From positions 83,092 through 147,091 of the forward strand of contig JAFTVV010000030.1 of assembly GCA_017465625.1 (NCBI GenBank): a DNA stretch of 64,000 bases. Reading direction: 5' to 3'. Source of the DNA: Oscillospiraceae bacterium (GTDB lineage: Bacteria; Bacillota; Clostridia; Oscillospirales; Oscillospiraceae). Within the stretch, counting starts at the first letter, position 1; each line of letters begins with the position of its first letter. The translations under genes and the position numbers were made by a program. Positions 7,167 to 15,962 of this stretch are shown piece by piece. Under the pieces are notes generated by a model that was not told where the DNA came from, did no database searches, and saw only the letters and a list, made by a program, of their open reading frames with translations.

Positions 7167-8294
7167 TTACTCTTCTACAGGCAGTGCCGCAATAAAGGCA
7201 CCGGGATGGGCATCCAGCCACTGGTGCATCCAGTGAATGGAGACAGGCCGTGTCACTACAGCTTCGCCCCAATTAAGCGCCTTGTGTTCTTCCAGGGCAT
7301 CGTCGGTGGCGCCGCTGACATAGTAGGAAAGCTTCAATTTATTGATTACCGTTACCTTTTTGCCGTAGCTGCAGTAGAAGCCGCGACCACGGAGACAGTC
7401 GATGCAGTCTTGCACTACATTATATGCAGTGGGGTAGCGACCTGCGCCCTGACCGTAGAAGCTCTGACGACCGGAGGTATTGCCGGAGAGGGTGATGAGG
7501 TTGTAGTTGGTGGGCACAGAGGCCTCTAAAGTACCTGCAGGGCAGAGGGTCGGCTGTACGTAAGCGCTATAACTGCCGTCTTGCTGTTTGGCGGTGGACA
7601 ACAATTTACAAACCATTCCGTGGGCTTTAAACTGCTCAATATCGGAGGCCTGAATGTTGCGGATGCCGGCCACAGGCACGCTGTTTAAATCCAGGCTGAC
7701 ACCGAAGCCTACATTGGCGGAGATGATCAGCTTGTGCCAGGTGTCGATGCCGTCCACGTCGGTGGAGGGGTCTGCCTCTGCGTAGCCCAGCGCCTGCGCC
7801 TGTGCAAGGGCGTCCTTATAGTTCATGCCGGTGCGGTGCATAGAATCCAGAATAAAGTTGCAAGTGCCGTTCATAATGCCGCCTACGTGGCTGACGGTTT
7901 CAATACGGCGTACCCGTTCCAGCTCGCTGAGCCAGCCAATACCGCCGCCGACGGATGCCGTGCAACGGAAGTGCACGCCCATACGCTGTGCAAGGGGCAG
8001 CAATTCGTCGTAGTATACCGCAACCATTGCCTTGTTCGCAGTGACCACATTTTTGCCGTGTTCCATAGCGGCAATAACGTATTCCCGTGCAGGATGCAGT
8101 CCGCCAATGGCTTCCACCACGGTGTCGATGGTGGGATCGTTTAAAATATCATCAAAACTATGAGTGACCGTGGCGTCGTCCAGTTCCAAATCCCGACGGC
8201 AGAGCACACGGACAACCTGCATATCGGCACGGGGGGCGATCAATTTATACACACCTTTTCCCACTGTACCAAAGCCAAGCAGACCGATTCGCAT
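7167..8294 (-). CDS. hom: Homoserine dehydrogenase
   Basis: Reduces aspartate semialdehyde to homoserine. The 375-residue protein has the NAD(P)-binding GFGTVGKGV motif at the N-terminus and the catalytic region GGIMNGTCNFILDSM followed by GYAEADPSTDVDGIDTWHKL, which carries the conserved acidic residues and lysine. Many Firmicute enzymes are about 430 residues with a C-terminal ACT domain; here the chain ends after about 375 with a divergent tail, so the usual allosteric ACT domain appears to be missing or unrecognisable. GGAGG lies 8 bases before the ATG at 8294. It is first in a minus-strand operon and divergent from thrC, with both promoters embedded in one inverted repeat at 8334-8381. 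Confidence 0.94.
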   Translation of the reverse strand: MRIGLLGFGTVGKGVYKLIAPRADMQVVRVLCRRDLELDDATVTHSFDDILNDPTIDTVVEAIGGLHPAREYVIAAMEHGKNVVTANKAMVAVYYDELLPLAQRMGVHFRCTASVGGGIGWLSELERVRRIETVSHVGGIMNGTCNFILDSMHRTGMNYKDALAQAQALGYAEADPSTDVDGIDTWHKLIISANVGFGVSLDLNSVPVAGIRNIQASDIEQFKAHGMVCKLLSTAKQQDGSYSAYVQPTLCPAGTLEASVPTNYNLITLSGNTSGRQSFYGQGAGRYPTAYNVVQDCIDCLRGRGFYCSYGKKVTVINKLKLSYYVSGATDDALEEHKALNWGEAVVTRPVSIHWMHQWLDAHPGAFIAALPVEE

Positions 8295-8333
8295 AATAGC
8301 ATCCTCCAAATCTTGTTTTCAGGTCAGAAACCC

Positions 8334-8381
8334 TTGCAATTTCAGTGGAAACAGTATATCATAAGGGAAATGAAATTGCAA
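8334..8381. promoter_or_regulatory. Divergent hom/thrC promoters inside an inverted repeat
   Basis: Perfect 11-bp arms TTGCAATTTCA (8334-8344) and TGAAATTGCAA (8371-8381). Each arm supplies a -35 TTGCAA. The plus promoter is TTGCAA-17-TATCAT (8334-8362) for thrC; the minus promoter is TTGCAA-17-TATACT (8353-8381) for hom. One dimeric regulator could control both operons at once. Confidence 0.7.
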
Positions 8382-8397
8382 TAGCGAGGGAACGTTT

Positions 8398-9849
8398 ATG
8401 AACTATCATTCTACAAGAAATCAGCGAGAGATCATCGACAGCGCCCAGGCCGTACTCAACGGTCTTGCACCTGACGGGGGACTGTATGTGCCACAGACCC
8501 TGCCCAAGGTGGATGTGCGGGCCATTTTGAAGATGGACGTGTATGCCATGGCCAGTGCCATTATCGGCAGCTTCCTGCCGGACATCCCCAATATGGAGCA
8601 GTTGGTGGAAAAAGCGTACAGAGGCAAATTCACTGCTCCCGACCTGACGCCCACGGTGCAGGCAGGAGATCTGACGGTGCTGGAGCTGTTCCACGGACCG
8701 ACCTCTGCATTCAAGGATGTGGCGCTGTGTATGCTGCCGCAGCTGCTGACCGCCGCAAAAACCCAAAAGGGAATGCAGGAGGACATTTTGATTCTGACTG
8801 CCACCTCCGGCGATACCGGCAAGGCTGCCTTGGAGGGCTTTAAAGATGTGGATGGCATTAAAATCTGCGTCTTTTATCCCCATGGCGGTGTATCTGCGGT
8901 GCAGCGCAAGCAGATGGCAACCCAGGAGGGTAAGAATGTAACGGTTTTGGCTGTGGAGGGCAATTTTGACGATGCCCAGACCGGTGTGAAAAATATTTTT
9001 GCCACCATACAGGACGGTCTGACCCAGGGCGGCTGCCGCCTGTCCACTGCCAACTCCATCAACATTGGCCGTCTTGCACCCCAGGTGACTTATTACTTCA
9101 AGGCCTATGCAGACCTGCTGCAAAGAGGCACGATCCAAATGGGGGACGAGGTCAATTTCTGCGTTCCCACCGGCAACTTTGGTGACATTCTGGCAGGCTA
9201 TCTGGCAAAGAAGCTGGGTTTGCCTGTGGGCAGACTGGTGTGCGCCTCCAATGCCAATAACGTACTGACCGACTTTATTAAAACCGGTCTTTATGACCGT
9301 CGCAGACCCTTGCACAAGACCGTTTCTCCCTCTATGGACATTTTGGTGTCCTCCAATTTGGAGCGTCTGCTGTACCTGATGAGTGAGGATGCGCCTATGG
9401 TTGCGGAGCTGATGCAAAAGCTCAACAAAGAAGGCTTCTATCAAGTACCCCAAGAACTGCTCGCTCAGATTCAGGCAGAATTCTGGGGCGGCTGCTGTGA
9501 TGACGCAGGTGCAAAGCGGACCATTGGCAAGGCCTTTAAAGAAACCGGCTACCTGTGTGACACCCATACCGCTACCGGTTGGGCGGTGGCAGAGGATTAT
9601 CGGGCACAGACCGGGGACGGCCGTCCCATGGTGGTGCTCTCTACCGCATCTCCCTATAAATTCCCGGCCGCGGTGCTTTCTTCGCTGGAAGAAAACAATG
9701 AGCCGGATGAGTTCGAAAAGATGAACCGCCTGCAGGAGCTGACCGGTGTGCAGATCCCTGCAAATTTGGCATCTGTCCGTTACAAGAAGGATTTGCATAC
9801 GGATGTAATCTCCAAAGAGGAGATGCTTTTACGAGTACAAAGAGTGTAA
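8398..9849 (+). CDS. thrC: Threonine synthase
   Basis: PLP enzyme converting O-phosphohomoserine to threonine and phosphate. The 483-residue protein begins with the typical STRNQREIIDSAQAVLNGLAPDGGLYVP segment (only partly essential) and has the PLP lysine in FHGPTSAFKDVAL (about residue 105). The phosphate-binding TATSGDTGKAALEGF follows. The length fits the longer bacterial/yeast-type enzymes. GAGGG lies about 7 bases before the ATG. It is followed after 9 bases by thrB, completing the pathway that the divergent hom operon starts. Control is probably through the shared inverted-repeat promoter region. Confidence 0.95.
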   Translation: MNYHSTRNQREIIDSAQAVLNGLAPDGGLYVPQTLPKVDVRAILKMDVYAMASAIIGSFLPDIPNMEQLVEKAYRGKFTAPDLTPTVQAGDLTVLELFHGPTSAFKDVALCMLPQLLTAAKTQKGMQEDILILTATSGDTGKAALEGFKDVDGIKICVFYPHGGVSAVQRKQMATQEGKNVTVLAVEGNFDDAQTGVKNIFATIQDGLTQGGCRLSTANSINIGRLAPQVTYYFKAYADLLQRGTIQMGDEVNFCVPTGNFGDILAGYLAKKLGLPVGRLVCASNANNVLTDFIKTGLYDRRRPLHKTVSPSMDILVSSNLERLLYLMSEDAPMVAELMQKLNKEGFYQVPQELLAQIQAEFWGGCCDDAGAKRTIGKAFKETGYLCDTHTATGWAVAEDYRAQTGDGRPMVVLSTASPYKFPAAVLSSLEENNEPDEFEKMNRLQELTGVQIPANLASVRYKKDLHTDVISKEEMLLRVQRV

Positions 9850-9858
9850 GGAGAGACT

Positions 9859-10749
9859 ATGAAAAAAGTAACTGTACGGGTGCCGGCAACCACCGCCAAT
9901 TTAGGACCGGGCTTTGACGCCTTCGGCTGTGCGCTGAGTCTGTATACCGACGTCACCTTTGAAGAGACGGAAAAGGGTCTGGAAATTACCGGCTGTGACG
10001 AAGCCTTTACAGGACCTGATAATTTGGCATATACCTCGTATTGCGCAGTGCTGGCCTCTTTAAGCGAGGAGGTACGGGGCGTAAAGATTCATATTGACGC
10101 GCAAATTCCCATCGGTCGTGGCTTGGGTTCTTCTGCCGCCTTGCTGGTGGCAGGTGCCATTGGCGCCAATGTGTTGCGGGGAAACAAGCTGTCCACTCAG
10201 GGACTTTTGAACATCACCAACGCCATGGAGGGGCATCCCGACAATTTGGCACCTGCCTTTTTTGGCGGTCTGACGGCATCCATGGTGGATAACGGTCTGC
10301 CGGTGACGGTGAATTTTCCCTTGCATCCCGACTGGTGCATTTTGGCGCTGATTCCCGATTTTGAAATCTCCACCAACTATGCCCGGAGTGTGCTTCCTGC
10401 ACAGCTGTCCCGTGCCGATGCGGTGTATAATATTTCCCACGGTGCGATGGTGCTGAAGGCACTGGAAAAGGGCGATGAGAAGCTTCTGCGGAATGCAATG
10501 CAGGATCGGATTCATCAGCCCTACCGTAAAGGGATGATCGGGGACTTTGATGCGATTGAGAGTCTGGTGCGTACCACCGGTGCGGCCTTCTGCGTCAGCG
10601 GCGCAGGTCCTACACTTTTGTGCTTTACGCTGGATGAAAATCTTGGTGAAAAACTGGCAAAAAAATTGCCTGCAATTACCAAAGCACAGTGGGAAATTCT
10701 CCCTCTGCACGTGGAATTTGAAGGCGCAAAAGTGCTTTATCAGGAATAA
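9859..10749 (+). CDS. thrB: Homoserine kinase
   Basis: GHMP-family kinase that phosphorylates homoserine with ATP to give the substrate of ThrC. The 296-residue protein starts KKVTVRVPATTANLGPGFDA, has the ATP-binding loop PIGRGLGSSAALLVAG (about residues 84-99), and the C-terminal GHMP motif FCVSGAGPTLLCF. The usual length is about 300. GGAGAGACT precedes the ATG, and the gap to thrC is only 9 bases, so the two are co-transcribed. A strong bidirectional terminator follows at once. Confidence 0.96.
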   Translation: MKKVTVRVPATTANLGPGFDAFGCALSLYTDVTFEETEKGLEITGCDEAFTGPDNLAYTSYCAVLASLSEEVRGVKIHIDAQIPIGRGLGSSAALLVAGAIGANVLRGNKLSTQGLLNITNAMEGHPDNLAPAFFGGLTASMVDNGLPVTVNFPLHPDWCILALIPDFEISTNYARSVLPAQLSRADAVYNISHGAMVLKALEKGDEKLLRNAMQDRIHQPYRKGMIGDFDAIESLVRTTGAAFCVSGAGPTLLCFTLDENLGEKLAKKLPAITKAQWEILPLHVEFEGAKVLYQE

Positions 10750-10786
10750 AAATACGGGCGCGTTCGTCAGAACGCGCCCGTATTTT
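10749..10786. terminator. Bidirectional terminator between thrB and the M30-like gene
   Basis: 17-bp arms AAAATACGGGCGCGTTC / GAACGCGCCCGTATTTT with a gtca loop and a T-run on both strands. It can end thrC-thrB on the plus strand and the two-peptidase operon on the minus strand. Confidence 0.85.
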
Positions 10787-10791
10787 TTGTA

Positions 10792-12405
10792 TTAGTGGAC
10801 GATCATGGGAGTGACCACTTCAAAGTCCTTGTTCAGGCCAATGTAAATGAGTCCGTTGTCGGCATCCTTGGGAATGGTGTAGGAGGTGCCGTCCAAAGCG
10901 ATGATGATACGGCCGCCGCCTTCGATCTCTGCGCCGTCCAGCTGATCGTACAGCAGGTAAGCGGGGTCTACTTCTGCAAAGGCCTCCGGATCGGTATCAT
11001 CCTGATCCAGAAGATCCAAATAGAAGTGCAGTGTCAGCTTGCTCAGCCAGCTCTGCTCCTCAGTGGGGAAATACAGGCGTGTGGGATAAGGCGTGCATCT
11101 GTCGATATCGTCATAAACGGACGTGGGCACAGAGTTGGCCAGTGCCTCTGCATCGTTGAGGGTGCGGCTTACAGCATTGCGCCAATAGTAGTGGAAATTG
11201 GCGAACACGTCGTCTCCTGCCAGTCGGTCCAGATACTGAGAGTACATATACACAGAGCCATATACACCAATATCCGTCTCAGTGGTAGAGAAGTTGTACA
11301 GGGACTGACCGTGACGGATGCCTTCACTGTTCAGGAAGCACTGGGTGTGCATCTCCTTCGAGCCGGGGAACAGCATCTGCTCCACGTAGCCGGACATTGC
11401 CTCGTTGATCCAGGAGGGGCAATAAGCGTAGTTATAGCTCAGGAAGTAGCCGGTACCACAGATCAAATGCTGGAATTCGTGTGCCATAGTGGAAATGCTG
11501 AAGAGCTTATAGCGGCTGTCGGAACAGGTGACGGAGTCGATGTGCACAATGGCGTGGTCGGTATTGACACCGTAGCGTTCAATCTCCTGACGGGTGACCT
11601 CGTTGGATGCATACAGATCCAGCATACAGAACACACCGCCCCAATTGTCAGGCAGGGGATAATACAGCAGGTTGACCTTGCCGCCTTCGTCGGCATAGCG
11701 GGGCTCGCCGAAGGTTTGCGCCATCTGTTCGTAAATGTCCTCGTCAAAAGTCTGACCGTATTCCTTGGCAAGGCTGTCGGTAATGCTTCTGTCATAGACC
11801 CAAATGTTGCAGTAAGTACCGGCATAACGGCACTGGAAATTCAGGTACAGACGGGGCAGGTTGGAGGATCTTTGGTCGTAGCAATAGAAGTACTTGCTGT
11901 CACCAACCCGATACTTGGGGGCGAAGCTGCCGGCACGGTCGCCATCTAAGTTTGCACCGTCCAGAGGGAAGCCCTGATTGATGTCCTCCTGAGAAATATC
12001 GGTGTGCTCCGGTGTGGTGGTCAGACCGTCGCCACGATGCATACTCACGTCGATTTGGGAGTAGAAATTACCGGTAGACAGGGTGGGATTGCGCAGTGCA
12101 TCCGGATCATAGATTGCGGGATTGTAGATCATCACGTAGCGCACAGGGTCTTTTTCGTTTTTGACCACGGTGGAGTTGGTGTCACGCTTCAGAACATCCA
12201 GCTCTACAGGCTCCGGAAGCTCATCTTCGGTGGGGTCTTCGTCATCCAACGGATAGTTGATGCCCACGGTGGGCAGGGGCGCGAAGGTGAAACGATCAGC
12301 CTCTGCGTTGGTTGCCATCGGTGTGCTGTTGTCCGTGTTGCCGCAGCCTGCAAACAGACCCAGGCACAACAGCAGCGCAAGGGACAGGGATAAGTACTTT
12401 TTCAT
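10792..12405 (-). CDS. Secreted lipoprotein, M30-like zinc metallopeptidase
   Basis: Predicted extracellular lipid-anchored protease. The 537-residue protein has a lipoprotein signal peptide (MKKYLSLSLALLLCLGLFAGCG, lipobox LFAGC). The zinc motif HEFQH, in STMAHEFQHLICGTGYF, is at about residue 309, followed by a glutamate in WINEAMSGYVEQM, the arrangement seen in hyicolysin-type (M30) and related gluzincin families. Upstream it is rich in Asp and Tyr and is not recognised. AGAGG lies 8 bases before the ATG. It is 22 bases downstream of a clostripain-like lipoprotein gene and ends at the shared terminator, so the two proteases form one operon. Family assignment beyond HExxH is tentative; its substrate is unknown. 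Confidence 0.8.
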   Translation of the reverse strand: MKKYLSLSLALLLCLGLFAGCGNTDNSTPMATNAEADRFTFAPLPTVGINYPLDDEDPTEDELPEPVELDVLKRDTNSTVVKNEKDPVRYVMIYNPAIYDPDALRNPTLSTGNFYSQIDVSMHRGDGLTTTPEHTDISQEDINQGFPLDGANLDGDRAGSFAPKYRVGDSKYFYCYDQRSSNLPRLYLNFQCRYAGTYCNIWVYDRSITDSLAKEYGQTFDEDIYEQMAQTFGEPRYADEGGKVNLLYYPLPDNWGGVFCMLDLYASNEVTRQEIERYGVNTDHAIVHIDSVTCSDSRYKLFSISTMAHEFQHLICGTGYFLSYNYAYCPSWINEAMSGYVEQMLFPGSKEMHTQCFLNSEGIRHGQSLYNFSTTETDIGVYGSVYMYSQYLDRLAGDDVFANFHYYWRNAVSRTLNDAEALANSVPTSVYDDIDRCTPYPTRLYFPTEEQSWLSKLTLHFYLDLLDQDDTDPEAFAEVDPAYLLYDQLDGAEIEGGGRIIIALDGTSYTIPKDADNGLIYIGLNKDFEVVTPMIVH

Positions 12406-12427
12406 TGGTTTTACCTCTCTTTTTTAT

Positions 12428-15400
12428 TTAATCCGGCACAGCCAGATAAATGCGTGCAGCGCTTTCCTGCAAAATCTTTTCCCGTGTAAAGTCCATAATG
12501 CGGATAGAAAATTCTACATTTTGCAGGTCGATGGGGTCAAGGCTGGAGGGTGAAAAATAGCAAACAGTTTTTTGATGCGCACCCACAGCACTGTCGTGGA
12601 CGAAAAACGCAGGATAACTTGTATTTTCGTCAAGCTGACCGTCAATCATCACGTTGTGAAGATCTATGCTGATGTCTTTATCGGTATTGTTCTCCACAGT
12701 GGCATACCAGTAATGGCTATCCATACGCTGCTCGTATTTCAGCAGGCTGATGCGGATGCCGTTTTCGTTGTACAGCACAGGATCTCCCACAGGGAACGAA
12801 CTGCCGCTTCCATGCATATCTGCCTGAACGGGAATCCACTGCAGGGCAGAGAAGCCGCCGAAGGACAGGATGTTTGCATCTTCCGGAAAGCGTAGACAGA
12901 TTGTTACATCTTTTATATCACTGATATGGTACTGCGTCAAGTCGCTGTCCCAAAGATAGGAGGTCAAATAGTAAGTAAAGCCCACGGGAACGGTGATGGT
13001 ACTGCTGCTGCAAGGGATATATACCCCATCCAGCACAAAGCCTTCCATCTGCAGATGCTGAGCCTGCCGGGAGAGATTCTCAATTTTCAGACCACAGCAT
13101 AAATTGCGGTCTCCACCGATGCCCAAAAGGGTAATGCGCAGATTTTCGTCCTCGCAAAGTACCTGCTCCGGTGCGTGGAAGCCTAAAATGGGAGTCGTGA
13201 AATCGCAGGATGATGCCCAGCTGTCGGTGGGAATAAAGCCCACGTCCTGAGAGAGCATGACGTCCACAGACTGATGATGCAGTAAGGTTTTGCGGGTGTT
13301 GGTTTGGACGATGTCCATTGTAAAGCCCATGTGCTGCAGAGGATCGGGGAAGGGAAGCTCTGTAATGTCTCCGAAATCCAATCCGCTGGACGAAAAGTTT
13401 ACTTCTCCTGCAGCAATTGTGAAAGAGGTGTTGTAACCCTCCTGACACAGAATGTTGCCGTTTATATGCAGATCGGAAATGGTGACGGTAATATCTTCGT
13501 CCGTTTCGTTGGCGGCGGCAATCGTGTAGATGTCGTTACCGTACTGTTCCACAACACCCAGTGCTACCGTAATGCCGTCTTCATCCATAATCAGCACTTC
13601 TTCGCCCTCGTCCCAGGAAACGGAAATGTTTTCCGGCAGAACGGGAGGCTCCAGCTGACCGTCTGTGTGGATGGGCAGAAGCTCTGAGCAGTAGCGGTTG
13701 CCTTGGGTATCCTCAATTTCGATGGTTAAAAAGTAGTCTCCCTGGACCAAAGGCGCATATACAAATTCCAAACCGTCCAAAACAGGAAGACTGTCTGCAA
13801 TGATGATGTCGGAGTATGGCCAGGCACTGACAGGCTTCAGCAGGCCGTTTTCGTAACGGCTCAGGTATTGGGGCTTCATCCGGGGGAAGTAGTAGGTATA
13901 CCATTGGGAAAGGTCCACATCCTCCACCTTGCCGCCGGCCAAACTGCCGCTGTCCACCTGCTGGTCATAGGGGGTCAGTGCACTGATGTGAATGTTTCCT
14001 GATTGATTGTCCACAGCCAAATGGAAACGATGCGGCTGTGCAACATATTCCACCGAGCCCATGGATTTGCCGTTGGTCAGGTATACCAGCGCGCTGTAAC
14101 GGGTGATGCTGCCCACCGTGTCCTGCTCTTTCATTGTGGGCAGAATATACTGATTAAAATTGTTTTTGGCATATAAAACGTTTCCGTCAAAGGAAGCAGT
14201 GAGCACACCGTGATCGTTCGTGACGGTACTGCCGTAGAAAATGGGGGCATAACAGTCGTGACCCCACTGATCCAGGATGATGTACCGGGCATCGGCAAAG
14301 GTGGCGTTTTGCTCCGAGGTGAGGGTGACGGTGTAGGTGTTTTTGGTGGTGGGTGACGGTGCGGCCAGAGGTGCGGACTGAAACAGCGTGCTCTCTGCCA
14401 GCCATTGGGCGGCAAAGCTTTTCAGATATTGCTGATAACTGGGGAACAGTCCCAAAGAGGAGTATACCGCATCCCAGCTGTCCTCATAATAGGGTTTGTT
14501 AAAGAACGGATAGTATAAAGACATTCCGCAGCAGCCGTCGGTATTGGTGGCGTTTTGGACAACCATTTCGCCGATGACCGACTGCAAAGCCTTGCTTTCA
14601 TCGGGATAAAGGTCGGCCATTTGCACAGACAAATCCTGCAGATCGATCAGGTCATATTCCGAGCCGGTGGAGGCACGTCCCAGAGCACGGGTGTTGACCC
14701 GTCGCTGGGTTAGCTGATTGTAGGAGGTGGACACGTCCGAAAGTGCACGGGCAAACAGGGCATCCACTGCCGCGGACAGCTGGTCGGCGCAAGACAGGTC
14801 CATACACGACAGGGTGGTATCCCGGCTTTCATATCCCCGTTCCTCGTAGTAGGCAAGGCAGGTGCTTAGGTAGCTTTGTGCCATGTCGGACAGTACGGTT
14901 TCGATGGATGCAGTGCCGATGGAGGAGAGGAAGCTGTAATTCCAGCCAAAAGAAGGCTCTACTTCCTGAGAGGCGACCAAATAACGGGCGTAGTCCTTCC
15001 AAATGTGGCAAAGCTCCGCCGAGGACATCAGGCAGGCGTCGAAGCCCACAAAATCCAGCTTGTTCTCCGCGTTAAAAGGGGAGGCGGCCAAGGCATCTGC
15101 CATTTCCTGTAAAGTCAGGGAGTCGTTGTCGAACAGCATATCTTTGCCGTAACCGATTACCGGACCGTTGCCGTGATTCCACAAAATCAGTCCGTAGTGG
15201 TCTGCAGGGAAATTGCTGCAACCAAAATTCAGAAAGTTTGCAAGACAGGTGCTGTCGCCCATAGACAGGGCGGCAGTGGTGGCAACCTGCGTAAACCCGT
15301 TTTCGGTAAGCTGTAAAACCGTATGAGCCTCTGCGGAGGCTTGCTCGTTGTGCCATCGGGGACTGCCGCCGGCGTAAACCAGCACGTTGACCTTGGATAA

Positions 15401-15595
15401 ATCCACACCGCTTTGCACCATTTCCTCCAAATCCTTGGTGCCGGCGGCGGCCTTGGATTCCAAATCCGAACCGACCATATAAATCATCAGGGTGGTTGTG
15501 CCGGAAGGGACACTGCTTCCTGTTTTGCCGCCGCAAGCGGCAAGGGACAGCACAAGGGTCACAGCCAAAATAAAGCTTGAAATTCGTTTCTTCAT
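12428..15595 (-). CDS. Clostripain-family (C11) cysteine peptidase lipoprotein
   Basis: Large (1055-residue) secreted lipoprotein. A signal peptide ends in lipobox SLAAC; the C11 domain follows at about residues 35-390. The catalytic histidine is in LILWNHGNG (about residue 142) and the nucleophile is the cysteine in DFVGFDACLMSS (about residue 187). TLMIYMVGSDLES is the characteristic first strand. The remaining about 650 residues have no motif I recognise; they are rich in beta-type segments with repeated short patterns such as VENNTDKDISIDLHNVMIDG, suggesting tandem Ig-like modules. The start has AAGGTGGG upstream and a weak promoter (TTGCGC-17-TAAAAT) at 15630-15658. It is first of a two-gene protease operon. 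Confidence 0.88.
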   Translation of the reverse strand: MKKRISSFILAVTLVLSLAACGGKTGSSVPSGTTTLMIYMVGSDLESKAAAGTKDLEEMVQSGVDLSKVNVLVYAGGSPRWHNEQASAEAHTVLQLTENGFTQVATTAALSMGDSTCLANFLNFGCSNFPADHYGLILWNHGNGPVIGYGKDMLFDNDSLTLQEMADALAASPFNAENKLDFVGFDACLMSSAELCHIWKDYARYLVASQEVEPSFGWNYSFLSSIGTASIETVLSDMAQSYLSTCLAYYEERGYESRDTTLSCMDLSCADQLSAAVDALFARALSDVSTSYNQLTQRRVNTRALGRASTGSEYDLIDLQDLSVQMADLYPDESKALQSVIGEMVVQNATNTDGCCGMSLYYPFFNKPYYEDSWDAVYSSLGLFPSYQQYLKSFAAQWLAESTLFQSAPLAAPSPTTKNTYTVTLTSEQNATFADARYIILDQWGHDCYAPIFYGSTVTNDHGVLTASFDGNVLYAKNNFNQYILPTMKEQDTVGSITRYSALVYLTNGKSMGSVEYVAQPHRFHLAVDNQSGNIHISALTPYDQQVDSGSLAGGKVEDVDLSQWYTYYFPRMKPQYLSRYENGLLKPVSAWPYSDIIIADSLPVLDGLEFVYAPLVQGDYFLTIEIEDTQGNRYCSELLPIHTDGQLEPPVLPENISVSWDEGEEVLIMDEDGITVALGVVEQYGNDIYTIAAANETDEDITVTISDLHINGNILCQEGYNTSFTIAAGEVNFSSSGLDFGDITELPFPDPLQHMGFTMDIVQTNTRKTLLHHQSVDVMLSQDVGFIPTDSWASSCDFTTPILGFHAPEQVLCEDENLRITLLGIGGDRNLCCGLKIENLSRQAQHLQMEGFVLDGVYIPCSSSTITVPVGFTYYLTSYLWDSDLTQYHISDIKDVTICLRFPEDANILSFGGFSALQWIPVQADMHGSGSSFPVGDPVLYNENGIRISLLKYEQRMDSHYWYATVENNTDKDISIDLHNVMIDGQLDENTSYPAFFVHDSAVGAHQKTVCYFSPSSLDPIDLQNVEFSIRIMDFTREKILQESAARIYLAVPD

Positions 15596-15629
15596 TCCGT
15601 TATCCCACCTTCAAAACTGCTTTTTCGCC

Positions 15630-15658
15630 ATTTTATCACACTTTGCTTGACAGCGCAA
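15630..15658 (-). promoter_or_regulatory. Probable promoter of the two-peptidase operon
   Basis: Minus-strand TTGCGC (15653-15658) and TAAAAT (15630-15635) with a 17-base spacer, about 35 bases before the clostripain-like start codon. The -35 match is poor. Confidence 0.4.
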
Positions 15659-15676
15659 ACCGTTTTTACAAATAAT

Positions 15677-15705
15677 CGGTGCATTGTGTTTTGCACAATG
15701 CACCG
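15677..15705 (-). terminator. Hairpin terminator after left polysaccharide operon
   Basis: Perfect 12-bp arms CGGTGCATTGTG / CACAATGCACCG with a 5-base loop. On the minus strand it is followed by an AT-rich tract (attatttgt). It lies downstream of the last polysaccharide gene, which ends at 15963. Confidence 0.55.
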
Positions 15706-15962
15706 GTGTTGTTAAACTATTTAAACAAACAGATCAATACCTGCGGTTTTGCCGGCAGCATACTCGGCTGCCCAGCGTTCCGGAGCGTTTTCCGATTTTA
15801 CGCGTCGCACGCGAATAATGCATTTGTCTCTGCAGACCACATCCACACAACCGTTTGCAATGCAAACGATTTTGCAGACCGCACTTTGAAGGTGCGAAAT
15901 CCAACTAAAGCACCACGAACACTGCAAAGGTGATGAAACATACAATATTGATACGCACTGTT
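15706..15962. other. Non-coding gap with possible gene remnant
   Basis: No convincing gene. A minus-strand frame (15721-15945, TTG start, no ribosome site) ends in ERWAAEYAAGKTAGIDLFV, which looks protein-like and might be the tail of a decayed gene, but nothing upstream supports expression. A 17-bp palindrome CGTTTGCA-a-TGCAAACG lies at 15852-15868. Confidence 0.4.

Noticed and set aside
6036-7529. 497-codon plus-strand open frame across aspartokinase and hom
   Set aside because: Antisense shadow of two certain minus-strand genes.
8295-8397. Lysine or threonine riboswitch/T-box upstream of hom or thrC
   Set aside because: Leaders are only tens of bases long and have no T-box or riboswitch core.
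8359-9798. 479-codon open frame opposite thrC
   Set aside because: Antisense shadow rich in His/Gln/Gly; thrC is certain on the plus strand.
15721-15945. 74-codon minus-strand frame with protein-like end
   Set aside because: TTG start, no ribosome site, no recognised family; mentioned only as possible remnant.
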